A DNA stretch of 64,000 nucleotides from Variovorax sp. J2L1-78 (GCF_030317205.1 NZ_JASZYB010000001.1:1674001-1738000), one strand, 5' to 3'; positions 1 to 8,823 are shown, counted from the stretch's first letter. The notes: a model not told the origin generated them from the letters alone. Translations and numbers: made by a program.

Positions 1-385
1 GCCACCCCACGTCGACGTCGTCGACCGTCATCTGGCTCGCGGCCGAGCCCTTGCGGTGGTATTCGACCGGCGGGTCGCTGCCGTCGGTGACGCGGCCCTT
101 GAACTGGAAGCCGGTCTTCTGCGTCGCGTCGCAGATGACGTGCGAGCAGTCGATGCCCTCGGCCTTCATCGTGGCAAGCAGGCAGCGGCCCATCGAGTCG
201 GTGCCCAGCCGGCTGGCCCAACCCACCTTGAGGCCGAGACGCGACAGGCCGATGGCCACGTTGGTCTCGGCACCGGCGGTGCGCTTGTGGAAGGACTGCG
301 CGTCCTCCAGCGGGCCGGGCCGGTCGGCCACCAGCAGCAGCATGGCTTCGCCGAACAGGGCGACGTCAAAAGTGATATTCGTCAT
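1..385 (-). CDS. 2-keto-3-deoxygluconate kinase-like sugar kinase (PfkB family), 3' end cut by window
   Basis: This is the N-terminal 128 residues of a PfkB/ribokinase-family kinase; the gene runs off the left edge, so the catalytic GAGD region is not seen. The start ATG at 385 opens MTNITFDVALFGEAMLLLVA. The N-terminal glycine-rich strand (FGEAML), the substrate-binding AGAETNVAIGLSRLG segment and the YHRKGSAAS motif near residue 115 all fit KDG kinases, which phosphorylate 2-keto-3-deoxygluconate to KDPG for the Entner-Doudoroff aldolase. It is the last visible gene of a minus-strand operon with an isomerase and an amino acid type ABC transporter. Other PfkB sugar kinases remain possible. 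Confidence 0.8.
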   Translation of the reverse strand, partial: MTNITFDVALFGEAMLLLVADRPGPLEDAQSFHKRTAGAETNVAIGLSRLGLKVGWASRLGTDSMGRCLLATMKAEGIDCSHVICDATQKTGFQFKGRVTDGSDPPVEYHRKGSAASQMTVDDVDVGW

Positions 386-497
386 AGGAGGGCCTGTCTT
401 GTTCGCGGACACCCGACGAACCGGCTCCGCCGGGCGTCTGGGTGTGCCCCCTTGAGGGGGAGACGACCCACACGCAGTGGGGGAGTTTCGGGGGTGG
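386..497. repeat. Intergenic segment with C5/G5 hairpin, Comamonadaceae-like repeat
   Basis: This gap between the isomerase and kinase genes holds CCCCC (447-451), a TTGA loop and GGGGG (456-460), followed by a G-rich tail with AGTGGGGGAGTTTCGGGGG. I recall similar C/G-run hairpins between genes in Acidovorax and Variovorax genomes; that is memory, not a search. It could attenuate transcription inside the operon or stabilise the mRNA end. It has no T-tract and so is not a classic terminator. Confidence 0.4.
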
Positions 498-1241
498 TCA
501 TCGAGCGGCGCGGATGATGTCGATCTGCTGCCGCGTGACGGCCAGCAGGTCGTCGCCGATCAGCGGGTACTCGATGGCGTGCGGCACATCGGCCGGCAGC
601 GCGCGCAGCACGGCGCGCCAGGGCGCCGCCGACTCGGCGAGCGGCACGGCCACCCACTTGGCGGGCAGCCGCTGCACGCCCTTGCAGTGCACATAGCGCA
701 CGCGGTGGCCCAGCGCCTTGGCCGCTTCGAGCGGGCACTCGCCCAACCAATGCCAGTTGCCCATGTCGAAGGTCATGCCCAGGTTCACGCCGGCGCGGTC
801 GGCCACGTCGAAGAAGGTCTGCAGCGCAGGCAGGGTGCCGGCGGAAACGGTCTGGTCGTTCTCGATCAGCAGCTCGATGCGGGTTTCGGCCAGCGCCACC
901 TTCAGGCCCCACAGCGAGCCGTGCGAGGACGCGCGGAAGTCGCCGATCGCCATCTTCAGCCGTTTGGCGCCGAGCGTCGTCGCTGCGGCGATGCCGCGCT
1001 GCAGGGCCGCGTTGTCGAGCCAGCCGCCTTCGGCCCACAGGCCCTCGGGGCTGCTGTAGACCGAGGCGTGGCCAGCGAGTGCAGGCAGTTCGGCCACCGG
1101 GTCACGCAGCAGCTCGCCGCGCACCTCGACCGAATCGGCACCGGCGGCCCGCGCCAGTTCGGCGCACCAGAGTTGGCCGTGCCGGCCCACCTCGGCCGCG
1201 CCGAAGGACGACAGCGAGATCAATACGGGAATCGAAGCCAT
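498..1241 (-). CDS. Sugar phosphate isomerase/epimerase-like TIM-barrel protein
   Basis: A 247-residue protein of the xylose isomerase-like (AP endonuclease 2) TIM-barrel superfamily. Visible features are the N-terminal strand IPVLISLSSFG, the ELLIENDQT segment with metal-ligand type Glu and Asp, GMTFDMGNWHW, VRYVHCKGVQ and a C-terminal AIEYPLIGDD, spaced as in isomerases and epimerases of this fold. Its start overlaps the stop of the ABC ATPase gene by one base (TGATG), which implies translational coupling. Sitting between transporter and sugar kinase, it probably isomerises or epimerises the imported compound or an intermediate. The exact substrate is unknown; a sugar-acid isomerase is the favoured reading. 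Confidence 0.75.
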   Translation of the reverse strand: MASIPVLISLSSFGAAEVGRHGQLWCAELARAAGADSVEVRGELLRDPVAELPALAGHASVYSSPEGLWAEGGWLDNAALQRGIAAATTLGAKRLKMAIGDFRASSHGSLWGLKVALAETRIELLIENDQTVSAGTLPALQTFFDVADRAGVNLGMTFDMGNWHWLGECPLEAAKALGHRVRYVHCKGVQRLPAKWVAVPLAESAAPWRAVLRALPADVPHAIEYPLIGDDLLAVTRQQIDIIRAAR

Positions 1242-2017
1242 CAGTGCGCCTGGTGCGACGACAGGATCTGGCCGAGGAACTGCCGGGTCTTCTCGTTCTT
1301 CGGGTTGCCGAAGAACTCGGTCGGCGGCGCCTGCTCGACGATCTTGCCGTCGGCCATGAAGATCACGCGGTCGGCCACGCTGCGGGCGAAGCCCATCTCG
1401 TGCGTCACGCACAGCATGGTCATGCCGTCTTCGGCCAGCGAGATCATGGTGTCGAGCACTTCCTTGACCATTTCGGGGTCGAGCGCCGACGTGGGCTCGT
1501 CGAACAGCATGATCTTGGGCGTCATGCACAGCGCGCGCGCGATCGCCACGCGCTGCTGCTGGCCGCCGGACAACTGGCTCGGGTACTTCTTCGCCTGCTC
1601 CGGAATGCGCACGCGCGTGAGGTACTTCATCGCCACCTCTTCGGCCTCTGCCTTCGTCATGCCGCGCGAACGCATTGGCGCCAGCGTGCAGTTCTCCAGG
1701 ATCGTGAGGTGCGGGAACAGGTTGAACTGCTGGAACACCATGCCGACCTCGGCACGCACCGCGTCGACGTTCTTGCCGCCCGCGGTGAGGTCGATGCCGT
1801 CGACCACGATGCGGCCCTTCTGCACCGTCTCGAGCCGGTTGATGCAGCGGATGAGCGTCGACTTGCCGGAGCCCGACGGGCCGCAGATCACGATGCGCTC
1901 GCCCGCGCGCACCGCGAGGTCGATGCCGGTCAGCACCTGGAATTCGCCGTACCACTTGTTCACCGCCTCGAGGCGGATGATGGGCTCGGCGCCGTTCGTC
2001 GTCACTGCGTCGGTCAT
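1241..2017 (-). CDS. Polar amino acid ABC transporter ATPase (GlnQ type)
   Basis: A 258-residue cytoplasmic ATPase that energises the two permeases upstream. It has Walker [10 protein letters not shown] (about 46-54), the Q-loop region [11 protein letters not shown], the signature LSGGQQQ (149-155), Walker B IMLFDEP (169-175), the D-loop SALD and the switch His in VTHEMGF. The FNLFPHLT and [11 protein letters not shown] motifs are typical of the GlnQ/HisP branch that serves polar amino acid transporters. It is nearly collinear with the ATPase at 18582-19364, so the two are paralogues. It lies 18 bases downstream of the binding-protein gene and overlaps the isomerase gene by one base. Confidence 0.95.
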   Translation of the reverse strand: MTDAVTTNGAEPIIRLEAVNKWYGEFQVLTGIDLAVRAGERIVICGPSGSGKSTLIRCINRLETVQKGRIVVDGIDLTAGGKNVDAVRAEVGMVFQQFNLFPHLTILENCTLAPMRSRGMTKAEAEEVAMKYLTRVRIPEQAKKYPSQLSGGQQQRVAIARALCMTPKIMLFDEPTSALDPEMVKEVLDTMISLAEDGMTMLCVTHEMGFARSVADRVIFMADGKIVEQAPPTEFFGNPKNEKTRQFLGQILSSHQAH

Positions 2018-2035
2018 GGGTGTTCCATCAGGTGC

Positions 2036-2845
2036 TTACTGCAGCTTGGGCAGGTCGGCGCCCAGCCACTTTTGATAGAGCTTGTTGAGTTCGCCGTTGG
2101 CGGTGTTCTTCGCCACGAAGTCGTTCACGGCCTTGGTCAGCTCGTCCTGGCCCGGACGCATGGCGATGCCCATGGCCTGCTGCACCAGGTTGAACTTGTT
2201 CTCGAAGGTGTTCGGCGGCACGCGCTTGGCGATCTGCGCGGCGACGGTGAGCGAGCAGCCGATGGCGTCGACCTGGCCCGACATCAGCGCCTGCATGGCC
2301 GATGCGTCATCGTCGAAGCGGCGGATCTCGGTGCCTTCCGGTGCAGCCTTGGTCACGGCGACGTCTTGCGTCGACGCACGGGCGACGCCGATGCGCTGGC
2401 CCTTCAGGTCGGCGCCGGACTTGATGTTGGCGCTGGTCTTGCCGTACAGCACGATGGTCGCGGCCGCGTACGGCGTGGAGAACTGCACCTGCTTCGCGCG
2501 CTCGGGCGTGACCGCCAGCGACGCGACCAGGAGGTCGACCTTGTTGGTCAGCAGGAAGGGAATGCGGTTCGGGCCGGTGACCGGCACGATGTTGGCCTTG
2601 ACGCCCCAGTCCTTGGCCAGCAGCTTGGCCACGTCGGCGTCGTAGCCGTCGGGTTCGTTCTTGGCGTTGGTGGTGCCGTAGGGCGGGAAGTCGACCAGCA
2701 TGCCGATGGTGATCTCGCCCTTCTTCTTGATGTCGGCCACCGATTGGGCGGCGGCGAAGGGAGCGAACACGGTGAGCGCGGCGCCCAGGCCGAGGGCGGC
2801 CAGGGCGGCGGTGGTGCTGCGGCGGGTGGTGTTGAACGAAGTCAT
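2036..2845 (-). CDS. Periplasmic polar amino acid binding protein of ABC transporter
   Basis: A 269-residue family 3 solute-binding protein. It begins with a twin-Arg-containing but ordinary-looking Sec signal (TTRRSTTAALAALGLGAALT, cleavage after FAAAQS). The mature domain opens with the family-typical GEITIGMLVDFPPYG and contains EPDGYDADVAKLLA, the hinge LLVASLAVTPERAKQVQFS, and KGQRIGVARASTQD in lobe 2. The Arg in TPER is the usual anchor for a ligand alpha-carboxylate. A good GGAGA-type Shine-Dalgarno precedes the ATG at 2845. The ligand is probably an amino acid or an amino sugar acid, given the adjacent sugar-acid genes. Confidence 0.92.
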   Translation of the reverse strand: MTSFNTTRRSTTAALAALGLGAALTVFAPFAAAQSVADIKKKGEITIGMLVDFPPYGTTNAKNEPDGYDADVAKLLAKDWGVKANIVPVTGPNRIPFLLTNKVDLLVASLAVTPERAKQVQFSTPYAAATIVLYGKTSANIKSGADLKGQRIGVARASTQDVAVTKAAPEGTEIRRFDDDASAMQALMSGQVDAIGCSLTVAAQIAKRVPPNTFENKFNLVQQAMGIAMRPGQDELTKAVNDFVAKNTANGELNKLYQKWLGADLPKLQ

Positions 2846-2895
2846 GTCGAAGTCTCCTTGGGTTGGGATCGAAACAGGAAAGATGAAAAACGGGG

Positions 2896-3549
2896 TCAGC
2901 GTGCGAGCGCCAGGTTGCGCTTGCGTTCCATGCGCGCCGCCAGCAAAGAGAGCGGCCAGCAGATCGCGAAGTAGATGGCGGCCACGGTCGTGAAGACGTA
3001 CAGCGGCTGGAAGGTCGCGTTGTTGATGATCTGGCCGGCGCGGGTGATCTCGGTGAAGCCGATGATGGCGGCCAGCGAGGTGCCCTTGATGATCTGCACC
3101 ACGTAGCCGACCGTCGGCGCCAGCGCGATCTTGAAGGCCTGCGGCAGCACCACGTCGCGCATGCGCGAGGTGTACTTGAGGTTGAGCGCATGCGCCGCCT
3201 CGATCTGCCCGCGCGGGATCGCCTCGATGCAGCCGCGCCAGATCTCGCCCAGGAAGGCCGCGCTGTTGAGGATGAGCGCCACGCCCGCGGCGATCCACGG
3301 GTTGATGTCCAGCCCCAGCACCGGCGCGCCGAAGAAGATCAGGAACAGCTGCAGCAGCAGCGGCGTGCCCTGGAAGATCTGGATGAAGCCCATCGCGAGG
3401 CCGCGCGCGGTCTTGCTTTCCGACGTGCGGGCCAGCGCGATGACCAGGCCGAGGATCGCGCCGCCGATGAAGGCGATGGCCGACAGCGCCAGGGTCCACT
3501 TGGCGGCTTCGAGGATGAAGAGAAATTCGGGATAGCCGAAGGTACGCAT
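2896..3549 (-). CDS. Polar amino acid ABC transporter permease (HisM/GlnP type)
   Basis: A 217-residue inner-membrane permease with about five hydrophobic segments. It starts MRTFGYPEFLFILEAAKWTL. The TM-domain core carries IFQGTPLLLQLFLIFFG (the conserved GTPxxxQ motif) and the EAA loop IWRGCIEAIPRGQIEAAHAL, which contacts the ATPase. It is the second permease of the operon and presumably forms a heterodimer with the product of 3565-4236, which lies 15 bases upstream. Confidence 0.93.
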   Translation of the reverse strand: MRTFGYPEFLFILEAAKWTLALSAIAFIGGAILGLVIALARTSESKTARGLAMGFIQIFQGTPLLLQLFLIFFGAPVLGLDINPWIAAGVALILNSAAFLGEIWRGCIEAIPRGQIEAAHALNLKYTSRMRDVVLPQAFKIALAPTVGYVVQIIKGTSLAAIIGFTEITRAGQIINNATFQPLYVFTTVAAIYFAICWPLSLLAARMERKRNLALAR

Positions 3550-3564
3550 GGGTGTTCTCCGGAC

Positions 3565-4236
3565 TTATCGACGATCGGGGTAGTTGAGCGTGCGCTGATA
3601 GATCAGCTTGAACAGCCCCGAGAAGGCCATCGCCAGCACCAGGTAGATGGCGGCGACCACGATGTAGATCTCGAAGCTGCGGAAGGTCTGCGACTGCAGG
3701 TTGGCCGCGACCGAGGTCAGGTCGTCCGCCGAGATGACCGACACCACCGCCGAGCTCAGCATCAGCAAAATGAACTGGCTGGTGAGCGCCGGGTAGATCG
3801 CCTTGAGCGCCGGCTTGATGATGATGAAGCGGAAAATTTCCCAGGGCTTGAGGTTGAGCGCCCTGCCCGCCTCGATCTGGCCGCGCGGGATCGACTCGAT
3901 GCCGGCACGGATGATCTCCGTGGCGTACGCACCGAGGTTCACCACCATCGCCGTCAGCGCCGCCGTGTAGGGCGACCAGCGCAGGCCGATGGCCGGCAGC
4001 GCGAAGAAGAAAAAGAACAACTGCACCAGGAACGGCGTGTTGCGGATCACCTCGATGTAGGCGTTGACGATGAAGCGCAGCCAGCCCGGCCCGGAGGTCT
4101 TCCCCCAGGCGCAGAAGACGGCCACGACAAGGCCGAGCAGCGTGGCGATGAGCGACAGCTGGATGGTGATCCAGGTGCCTTTGAGCAGCAGCGGCCAGGC
4201 CGCGAAGACCGCGTCGAACTGGAATTGGTAATTCAC
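3565..4236 (-). CDS. Polar amino acid ABC transporter permease (first gene of operon)
   Basis: A 223-residue permease with an N-terminal hydrophobic segment (WPLLLKGTWITIQLSLIAT), the conserved RNTPFLVQLFFFFFALP motif and the EAA loop EIIRAGIESIPRGQIEAGRAL. It is related to the neighbouring permease, and the two probably form a heterodimeric channel. As the promoter-proximal gene it follows a 298-bp leader containing the palindrome at 4284-4297, so transcription is expected to start there and run leftward through the kinase gene. Confidence 0.93.
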   Translation of the reverse strand: MNYQFQFDAVFAAWPLLLKGTWITIQLSLIATLLGLVVAVFCAWGKTSGPGWLRFIVNAYIEVIRNTPFLVQLFFFFFALPAIGLRWSPYTAALTAMVVNLGAYATEIIRAGIESIPRGQIEAGRALNLKPWEIFRFIIIKPALKAIYPALTSQFILLMLSSAVVSVISADDLTSVAANLQSQTFRSFEIYIVVAAIYLVLAMAFSGLFKLIYQRTLNYPDRR

Positions 4237-4283
4237 GGGGCAAGCCTTGCGGACAGGGATCGATGCATGGGCTGGGCAGTGTA

Positions 4284-4297
4284 TGAAACCGGTTTCA
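4284..4297. promoter_or_regulatory. Putative LacI-family operator (TGAAACCGGTTTCA)
   Basis: A perfect 14-bp palindrome with a central CG lies 47 bp upstream of the first permease start. Even length, a central CG and AAAC/GTTT arms match the LacI/GalR operator pattern; the regulator itself is not in the window. The rest of 4237-4534 holds no gene. A TTGACA at 4397-4402 could be the -35 of a rightward promoter for the autotransporter, but I see no convincing -10. Confidence 0.6.
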
Positions 4298-4534
4298 GGC
4301 CGACATCGGTGTTTACCCTGCTAGGCAAGATGCCTGCAGGCGGAGCCGTCGCACCCCGTCTGAGCCCGAGGCGATGCGCCGGCCGCTTTTCAATGCTTGA
4401 CATTCACCGCAGGGCCTGTGTCATGGGAAGAAGTTACATTCCGTTGCCGCCGTGCTGTCACGCGTTCGGCAACCGTCCCGAGCGCCCTGCGGCGATCGGA
4501 CAGAAGAACTTGCTATCGAGGAGTCTGGAACACG

Positions 4535-7477
4535 ATGAAATCATCCAATGCAACGCGGTGGAATGGCCGACAACAGGCCCACGCCGCCGCTGACCGGGAC
4601 GGTGGATCTTCTTCAGGGCGCGTGCCCGTGGCCTTGTCAGCCACCGCGCTCGCGGTGGCGCTTTTCGCGGCCTCGCCGCAGGCCGCGCGCGCGGCCAACG
4701 AGTGCGGTGCGGACGGCGCCGGAAACGACAGCGTCACCTGTTCGGCCGCGAGCTATCCCGGCGGGATCACATACCTCGGCTCCAACGGATTGACGCTCAA
4801 CCTCGCCAACCCCAGCATGGTGACCCCGGGACCGCAAGGGGTTGCCTTACAAAGTTCGGCGTCACCTCCAGCGGGCGCCAATTTGACGATCAACGCGACC
4901 GGCGTCCAAGGCATTACCGCGACGGGCTCGGCCCTGAGGGTGAGCACCCTAGCCGTCGGCGGGCTCGCTGCCGTCAACATCAACGCTGGAATCATCACCT
5001 CGACCGGCACCAGCCCCACCGTGACGGTGAACGGCGGCGCTTCGGGCTCCAACGCCCAGGTGACGGTGAGCGGCGGCCAGGTCTTGAACACCGGCACGGG
5101 GGTGGGCATCGTGGCGGCTACATCCGGCGCCGCCGGGACCGGCAACGCATCCGTCGTGATCACCGGTGGCACCGTCCAGGCGGCCAGCACGGCTGTGCAA
5201 TCGACCATCTCGGGGCTCAACAACACGGGCACGGCCAGCATCGCCATGAGCGACGGTTCCGTCCTTTCCACGGCAGGGGACAGCTTGTCGGCGAGGCACA
5301 CTGGTGGGGGCCTGGCCCAGGTGCAGATCAGCGGCGGCACGGCCAGTGCCACCGGCGCCAATGGCGACGGCATCCTCACCTCGAGCACCAACGGCACCTA
5401 CACGCTGGACATCACCGGTGGCACCGTCACCGGTGGCAGCGGCAATGGTGCCGCGCTCCACACCTCGGCCGCCGCGGGCGGCACGATCCACATCGGCTCG
5501 GGTGCCGTCGTGAATGCGGGCGCCTCCGGCGTGGCGATCCGCGACGGCGACCTCAACAAGGACGGCACCGACGAGATCGGCGGCAACGCCACCATCACCA
5601 CCGCGGGCACGCTCAATGGTGCGATCGTGCTCGGCGGCGGCACCGACACTGTCAACGTCACCGGCGGCTCGATCAACGGCAACATCACGGGCGATGGGGC
5701 CGACGCGCTCAACCTCAACCTCGGCACGAACAGCTTCACGCATGGCGCGGCGTATGCCATCAGCGGCATCGATGGCGTCGTGATGAACTCAGGCACCGCA
5801 CGGCTCGACAGCACCGTCTCGGCCAACACGCTCACCGTCAAGGGCGGCACGCTCGTGATCGGCAACACCGCCACCTTCAGCGGCCCCACCGCCATCGAAG
5901 GCGGCACGCTCGCGGTCAACGGCACGCTCAACGGCGTCGTGGGTGTGCTCGCCGCAGGGCGCCTGCAGGGCACCGGCGCGGTGGGCAGCACGACGATCGC
6001 CGGCACCATCGCGCCGGGCAACTCCATCGGCACCCTCAGCGTCAACGGCAACTACACCCAGCTGGCGGGCTCGACCTACCTGGTCGACGTCGACCCGGCC
6101 TCCACGGCCTCCGACCTGCTGCGCGTGAGCGGCAGCGCTACCCTCGGGGCCGGTTCGCGGCTGCAGGTCGTGCGCATCGGCACGACCAACTACATCGTGG
6201 GCAACCGCTACACCGTGCTCACTGCTGGCGGCGGCGTGGCCGGCACCTACAGCCTGACCGGCGACACGACGTCCGCCTCCGCCTTCGTGCAGCTGGTGGA
6301 CAGCTACGACGCCAACAACGTCTACCTGACCGCCGAGAAGGTGCGCAGCATCGCCGATGCGGGCAGCACGCCCAACCAAGCGGCCGTCGGTGCCGCAGTG
6401 GACAGCCTGCCTGCCAGCAACACGGTGGCCAATGCGGTGATCTGGTCGCCCAACGACGCCGCCGCACGCGATGCGCTCAACCAGCTGTCGGCCGACATCC
6501 ACGCCTCGACCAAGACGGCCCTGCTGCAGGACAGCCGCTTCGTTCGCGAAGCCGCGATCGACCGGCTGCGCAACGCGGGCTGCGCACCGGGCAGCGCGAC
6601 CGCCCGCACCGCACCGACCCAGCCGCCGCAGCTGGGCGCCGACTGCGTCCCGGAAGACCGCCAGCAGCACGCGACCTGGGGCCAGGTGTTCGGCTCCTGG
6701 GGCAGCATCGCGAGCGACGGCAATGCCGCCAAGCTCGAGCGCGACATCGGCGGCTTCCTGGTCGGTGCGGACACCGGCCTGGCCGGCGGCTGGCGTGTGG
6801 GTGCACTCGGTGGCTACAGCCACGCCAGCGCGGACACCAGCGCCCGCAACAGCAGCAGCAAGACCGACAGCTACCACCTGGGCGCCTATGGCGGCACGCA
6901 GTGGGGCGCGACGGCGCTGCGCCTGGGCGCGAGCCAGAGCTGGAACAACACGGACACCCGCCGCTCGGTGGCCTTCCCCGGCTACGTCGGCGGGCTCAAG
7001 GCCAGCGACGACAGCACGATCACGCAGGTGTTCGGCGAGGTCGGCCACCAGCTGCAGCTGGCAGCTGCCGTCGTCGAGCCCTTCGCGGGGCTGGCCCATG
7101 TGCGGCTCAAGAGCGACGCGTTTTCCGAGCGTGGCGGGCCGGCCGCGCTGTACGCCGAGGGCGACAGCACCGAGGCGACCTTCTCGACCCTCGGCGTGCG
7201 CAGCAGCCTGCAAGCCGGCGCGAGCACCCGCCTGCGCGGCATGCTGGGGTGGCGCCATGCGTTCGGCGACACGACGCCCACGAGCACGCACAGCTTCAGC
7301 GGCAGCGTTCCCTTCACGCTGACGGGCGTGCCGCTGGCCAGGAACGTGGCGGTGCTCGAAGCCGGCGTGGAAACGCAGCTGCGCCCGAACCTCGCGCTCA
7401 GCGCCTCCTACGCGGGACAGGTGGGGAACGGCCTGCGCGACCACGGCCTCCGGGTGGGACTGAATTGGGTCTTTTGA
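4535..7477 (+). CDS. Type V autotransporter with Gly/Thr-rich beta-helical passenger
   Basis: A 980-residue protein. I chose the ATG at 4535 because GAGGAG sits 9-15 bases before it; an upstream TTG at 4397 would add an implausible leader. The long signal peptide (about 53 residues, an extended N-region and then SATALAVALFAASPQAARA) is typical of autotransporters. Residues 54 to about 640 are low-complexity Gly/Thr/Ser/Asn repeats (GGTV, SGG, NGN), as in passengers forming a parallel beta-helix. They end in a linker with AAARDALNQLSADIHASTK. The beta-barrel starts near residue 709 (WGQVFGSWG) and ends in LNWVF, the terminal-Phe signature used by the BAM complex. The passenger has no visible protease or lipase motif, so adhesion is more likely than enzymatic activity. 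Confidence 0.93.
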   Translation: MKSSNATRWNGRQQAHAAADRDGGSSSGRVPVALSATALAVALFAASPQAARAANECGADGAGNDSVTCSAASYPGGITYLGSNGLTLNLANPSMVTPGPQGVALQSSASPPAGANLTINATGVQGITATGSALRVSTLAVGGLAAVNINAGIITSTGTSPTVTVNGGASGSNAQVTVSGGQVLNTGTGVGIVAATSGAAGTGNASVVITGGTVQAASTAVQSTISGLNNTGTASIAMSDGSVLSTAGDSLSARHTGGGLAQVQISGGTASATGANGDGILTSSTNGTYTLDITGGTVTGGSGNGAALHTSAAAGGTIHIGSGAVVNAGASGVAIRDGDLNKDGTDEIGGNATITTAGTLNGAIVLGGGTDTVNVTGGSINGNITGDGADALNLNLGTNSFTHGAAYAISGIDGVVMNSGTARLDSTVSANTLTVKGGTLVIGNTATFSGPTAIEGGTLAVNGTLNGVVGVLAAGRLQGTGAVGSTTIAGTIAPGNSIGTLSVNGNYTQLAGSTYLVDVDPASTASDLLRVSGSATLGAGSRLQVVRIGTTNYIVGNRYTVLTAGGGVAGTYSLTGDTTSASAFVQLVDSYDANNVYLTAEKVRSIADAGSTPNQAAVGAAVDSLPASNTVANAVIWSPNDAAARDALNQLSADIHASTKTALLQDSRFVREAAIDRLRNAGCAPGSATARTAPTQPPQLGADCVPEDRQQHATWGQVFGSWGSIASDGNAAKLERDIGGFLVGADTGLAGGWRVGALGGYSHASADTSARNSSSKTDSYHLGAYGGTQWGATALRLGASQSWNNTDTRRSVAFPGYVGGLKASDDSTITQVFGEVGHQLQLAAAVVEPFAGLAHVRLKSDAFSERGGPAALYAEGDSTEATFSTLGVRSSLQAGASTRLRGMLGWRHAFGDTTPTSTHSFSGSVPFTLTGVPLARNVAVLEAGVETQLRPNLALSASYAGQVGNGLRDHGLRVGLNWVF

Positions 7478-7489
7478 TCGAGGCGCGGC

Positions 7490-8629
7490 TCAGGGCCGCA
7501 GCCCCATGATGCGGTTGCCCATGCCGATGCCCGCCGCACCCATGGCGCGGCCGAGCGCCAGTTGGCCCTCTTCCCACGGTGCCAAGCTGTCATCGGTCGG
7601 CCGCACCCCCTGGCGCAGCGCCTGCGCCAGCGACAGCGCATTGGCCGCCGCCTTGGCCGTGCTGCCGGCCGTGTGCGGGCGCGGCACGAAGGCCGCATCG
7701 CCGATCAGCACCGTGGCGCCGAAGCGCATGCGCGGCACGCCGAGGTCGACGATGGCCTGGACGAAAGGCGCCTCCGTGGCGAGGACCAGCGCCTGAAGGC
7801 TCGGCGCCAGCAGCGCCTGCGCATCGCGACGCAGTGCGGCCACGTCGCCCTCCTTGGCCATGCCTGGGGGCAAGGCCAGTGCATGCGTGCTGCCGTCGCG
7901 CGCCGTGAGCAGGCGCGCGAGCCCTTCGCGGTCGAGCCGCCGGTACCAGACCCAGTTGCGGCGCCGCTGGCCCTCGGCCAGCGACCCGTCCTCGCCCGGC
8001 ACCAGGTACTCGAGCAGCAGGTGATCGGGCCCCTGCTGGAAGACGAAGGCGTTGCCGAGCCGCGCGGCCACCGAGGCCGATACCTTCGATTCAGGCACGA
8101 GGCCGCGCCATGCGACATAGCCTGCGTAGCGCGGATCGTGGCCCGGCAGCAGCTGCCCGCGCACCGTCGAGCGCGACCCGTCGGCCCCCACCAGCAGGTC
8201 GGCGCTTTCCACGCGGCCGCTGTCGAACAGCGCGGTCACGCGCCCCCCCGTTTCACGGAAGCTCACCAGCCGCTCGCCGGCATGCACGGTGCCGGGCGGC
8301 AGCGCCGCATGCATCGCACCGTGGAGCAGGTTCCACGAGGTCTGCGTCTGCGGGATGAAGGTCCGGTGCACCACGCGGTCACTCGCATCCAGGTAGACGC
8401 GGTCCCCCGAGCGCACGCCCAGCGCCTCGCCCTGCGCGACGCCGGCGAAGCGGAACGCCGCCAGCACATCGGGCTGCAGCACGATGCCGCCGCCGCGGCT
8501 GTCCAGCGTGCTCGGCGAACGCTCGAAGACGTCGACCGACCAGTCGGCGGCACGCAGCGTGGTGGCGGCCAGCAAGCCGCCGAGCGAACCGCCGACAACG
8601 ACGGCGTGGGGTGAGGACGAACGCGTCAT
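7490..8629 (-). CDS. FAD-dependent aromatic/pyridine hydroxylase-like monooxygenase
   Basis: A 379-residue group A flavoprotein monooxygenase. The N-terminal Rossmann motif GGSLGGLLAA binds ADP of FAD. The GADGSRS segment is the DG motif for FAD/NAD(P)H, and GDAAFVPRPHTAGSTAKAAA is the second FAD-ribityl motif. That last form is characteristic of the branch with 2,6-dihydroxypyridine 3-hydroxylase. It probably hydroxylates an aromatic or heteroaromatic acid with NAD(P)H and O2. The gene stands alone, convergent with the autotransporter (12-bp gap) and divergent from the ABM gene, so its pathway is not indicated by the context. Confidence 0.88.
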   Translation of the reverse strand: MTRSSSPHAVVVGGSLGGLLAATTLRAADWSVDVFERSPSTLDSRGGGIVLQPDVLAAFRFAGVAQGEALGVRSGDRVYLDASDRVVHRTFIPQTQTSWNLLHGAMHAALPPGTVHAGERLVSFRETGGRVTALFDSGRVESADLLVGADGSRSTVRGQLLPGHDPRYAGYVAWRGLVPESKVSASVAARLGNAFVFQQGPDHLLLEYLVPGEDGSLAEGQRRRNWVWYRRLDREGLARLLTARDGSTHALALPPGMAKEGDVAALRRDAQALLAPSLQALVLATEAPFVQAIVDLGVPRMRFGATVLIGDAAFVPRPHTAGSTAKAAANALSLAQALRQGVRPTDDSLAPWEEGQLALGRAMGAAGIGMGNRIMGLRP

Positions 8630-8823
8630 GGTGCGCTCGACCTGGCGAAGGGTTGGCGAAGCGATGGCATGTCAGACTCCTGGGGCACGGCAACGAGGGA
8701 CCGCGACCTTGCCAATGTGCGTGGCGGGCATTTCAATGCGATGTGCCGGTGCGACCGCGCCGCTTACAGATGCAACACGCCTGCAGCGCCGCTGTCAGGT
8801 CGCCCCCCGATGCTCGAGACACC

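Noticed and set aside
477..2974. Long plus-strand open frames opposite the ABC operon
   Set aside because: They lie antisense to genes with clear family motifs, are rich in Arg/Ala/His/Val shadows of GC-rich codons and match no family.
4397..4534. Upstream TTG start for the autotransporter
   Set aside because: It would put 46 extra residues before the signal peptide and lacks a ribosome site; ATG 4535 has GAGGAG.
5789..7444. 551-codon minus-strand open frame opposite the autotransporter beta domain
   Set aside because: The forward frame ends in a proper barrel with terminal Phe; the reverse frame has no recognisable domain.
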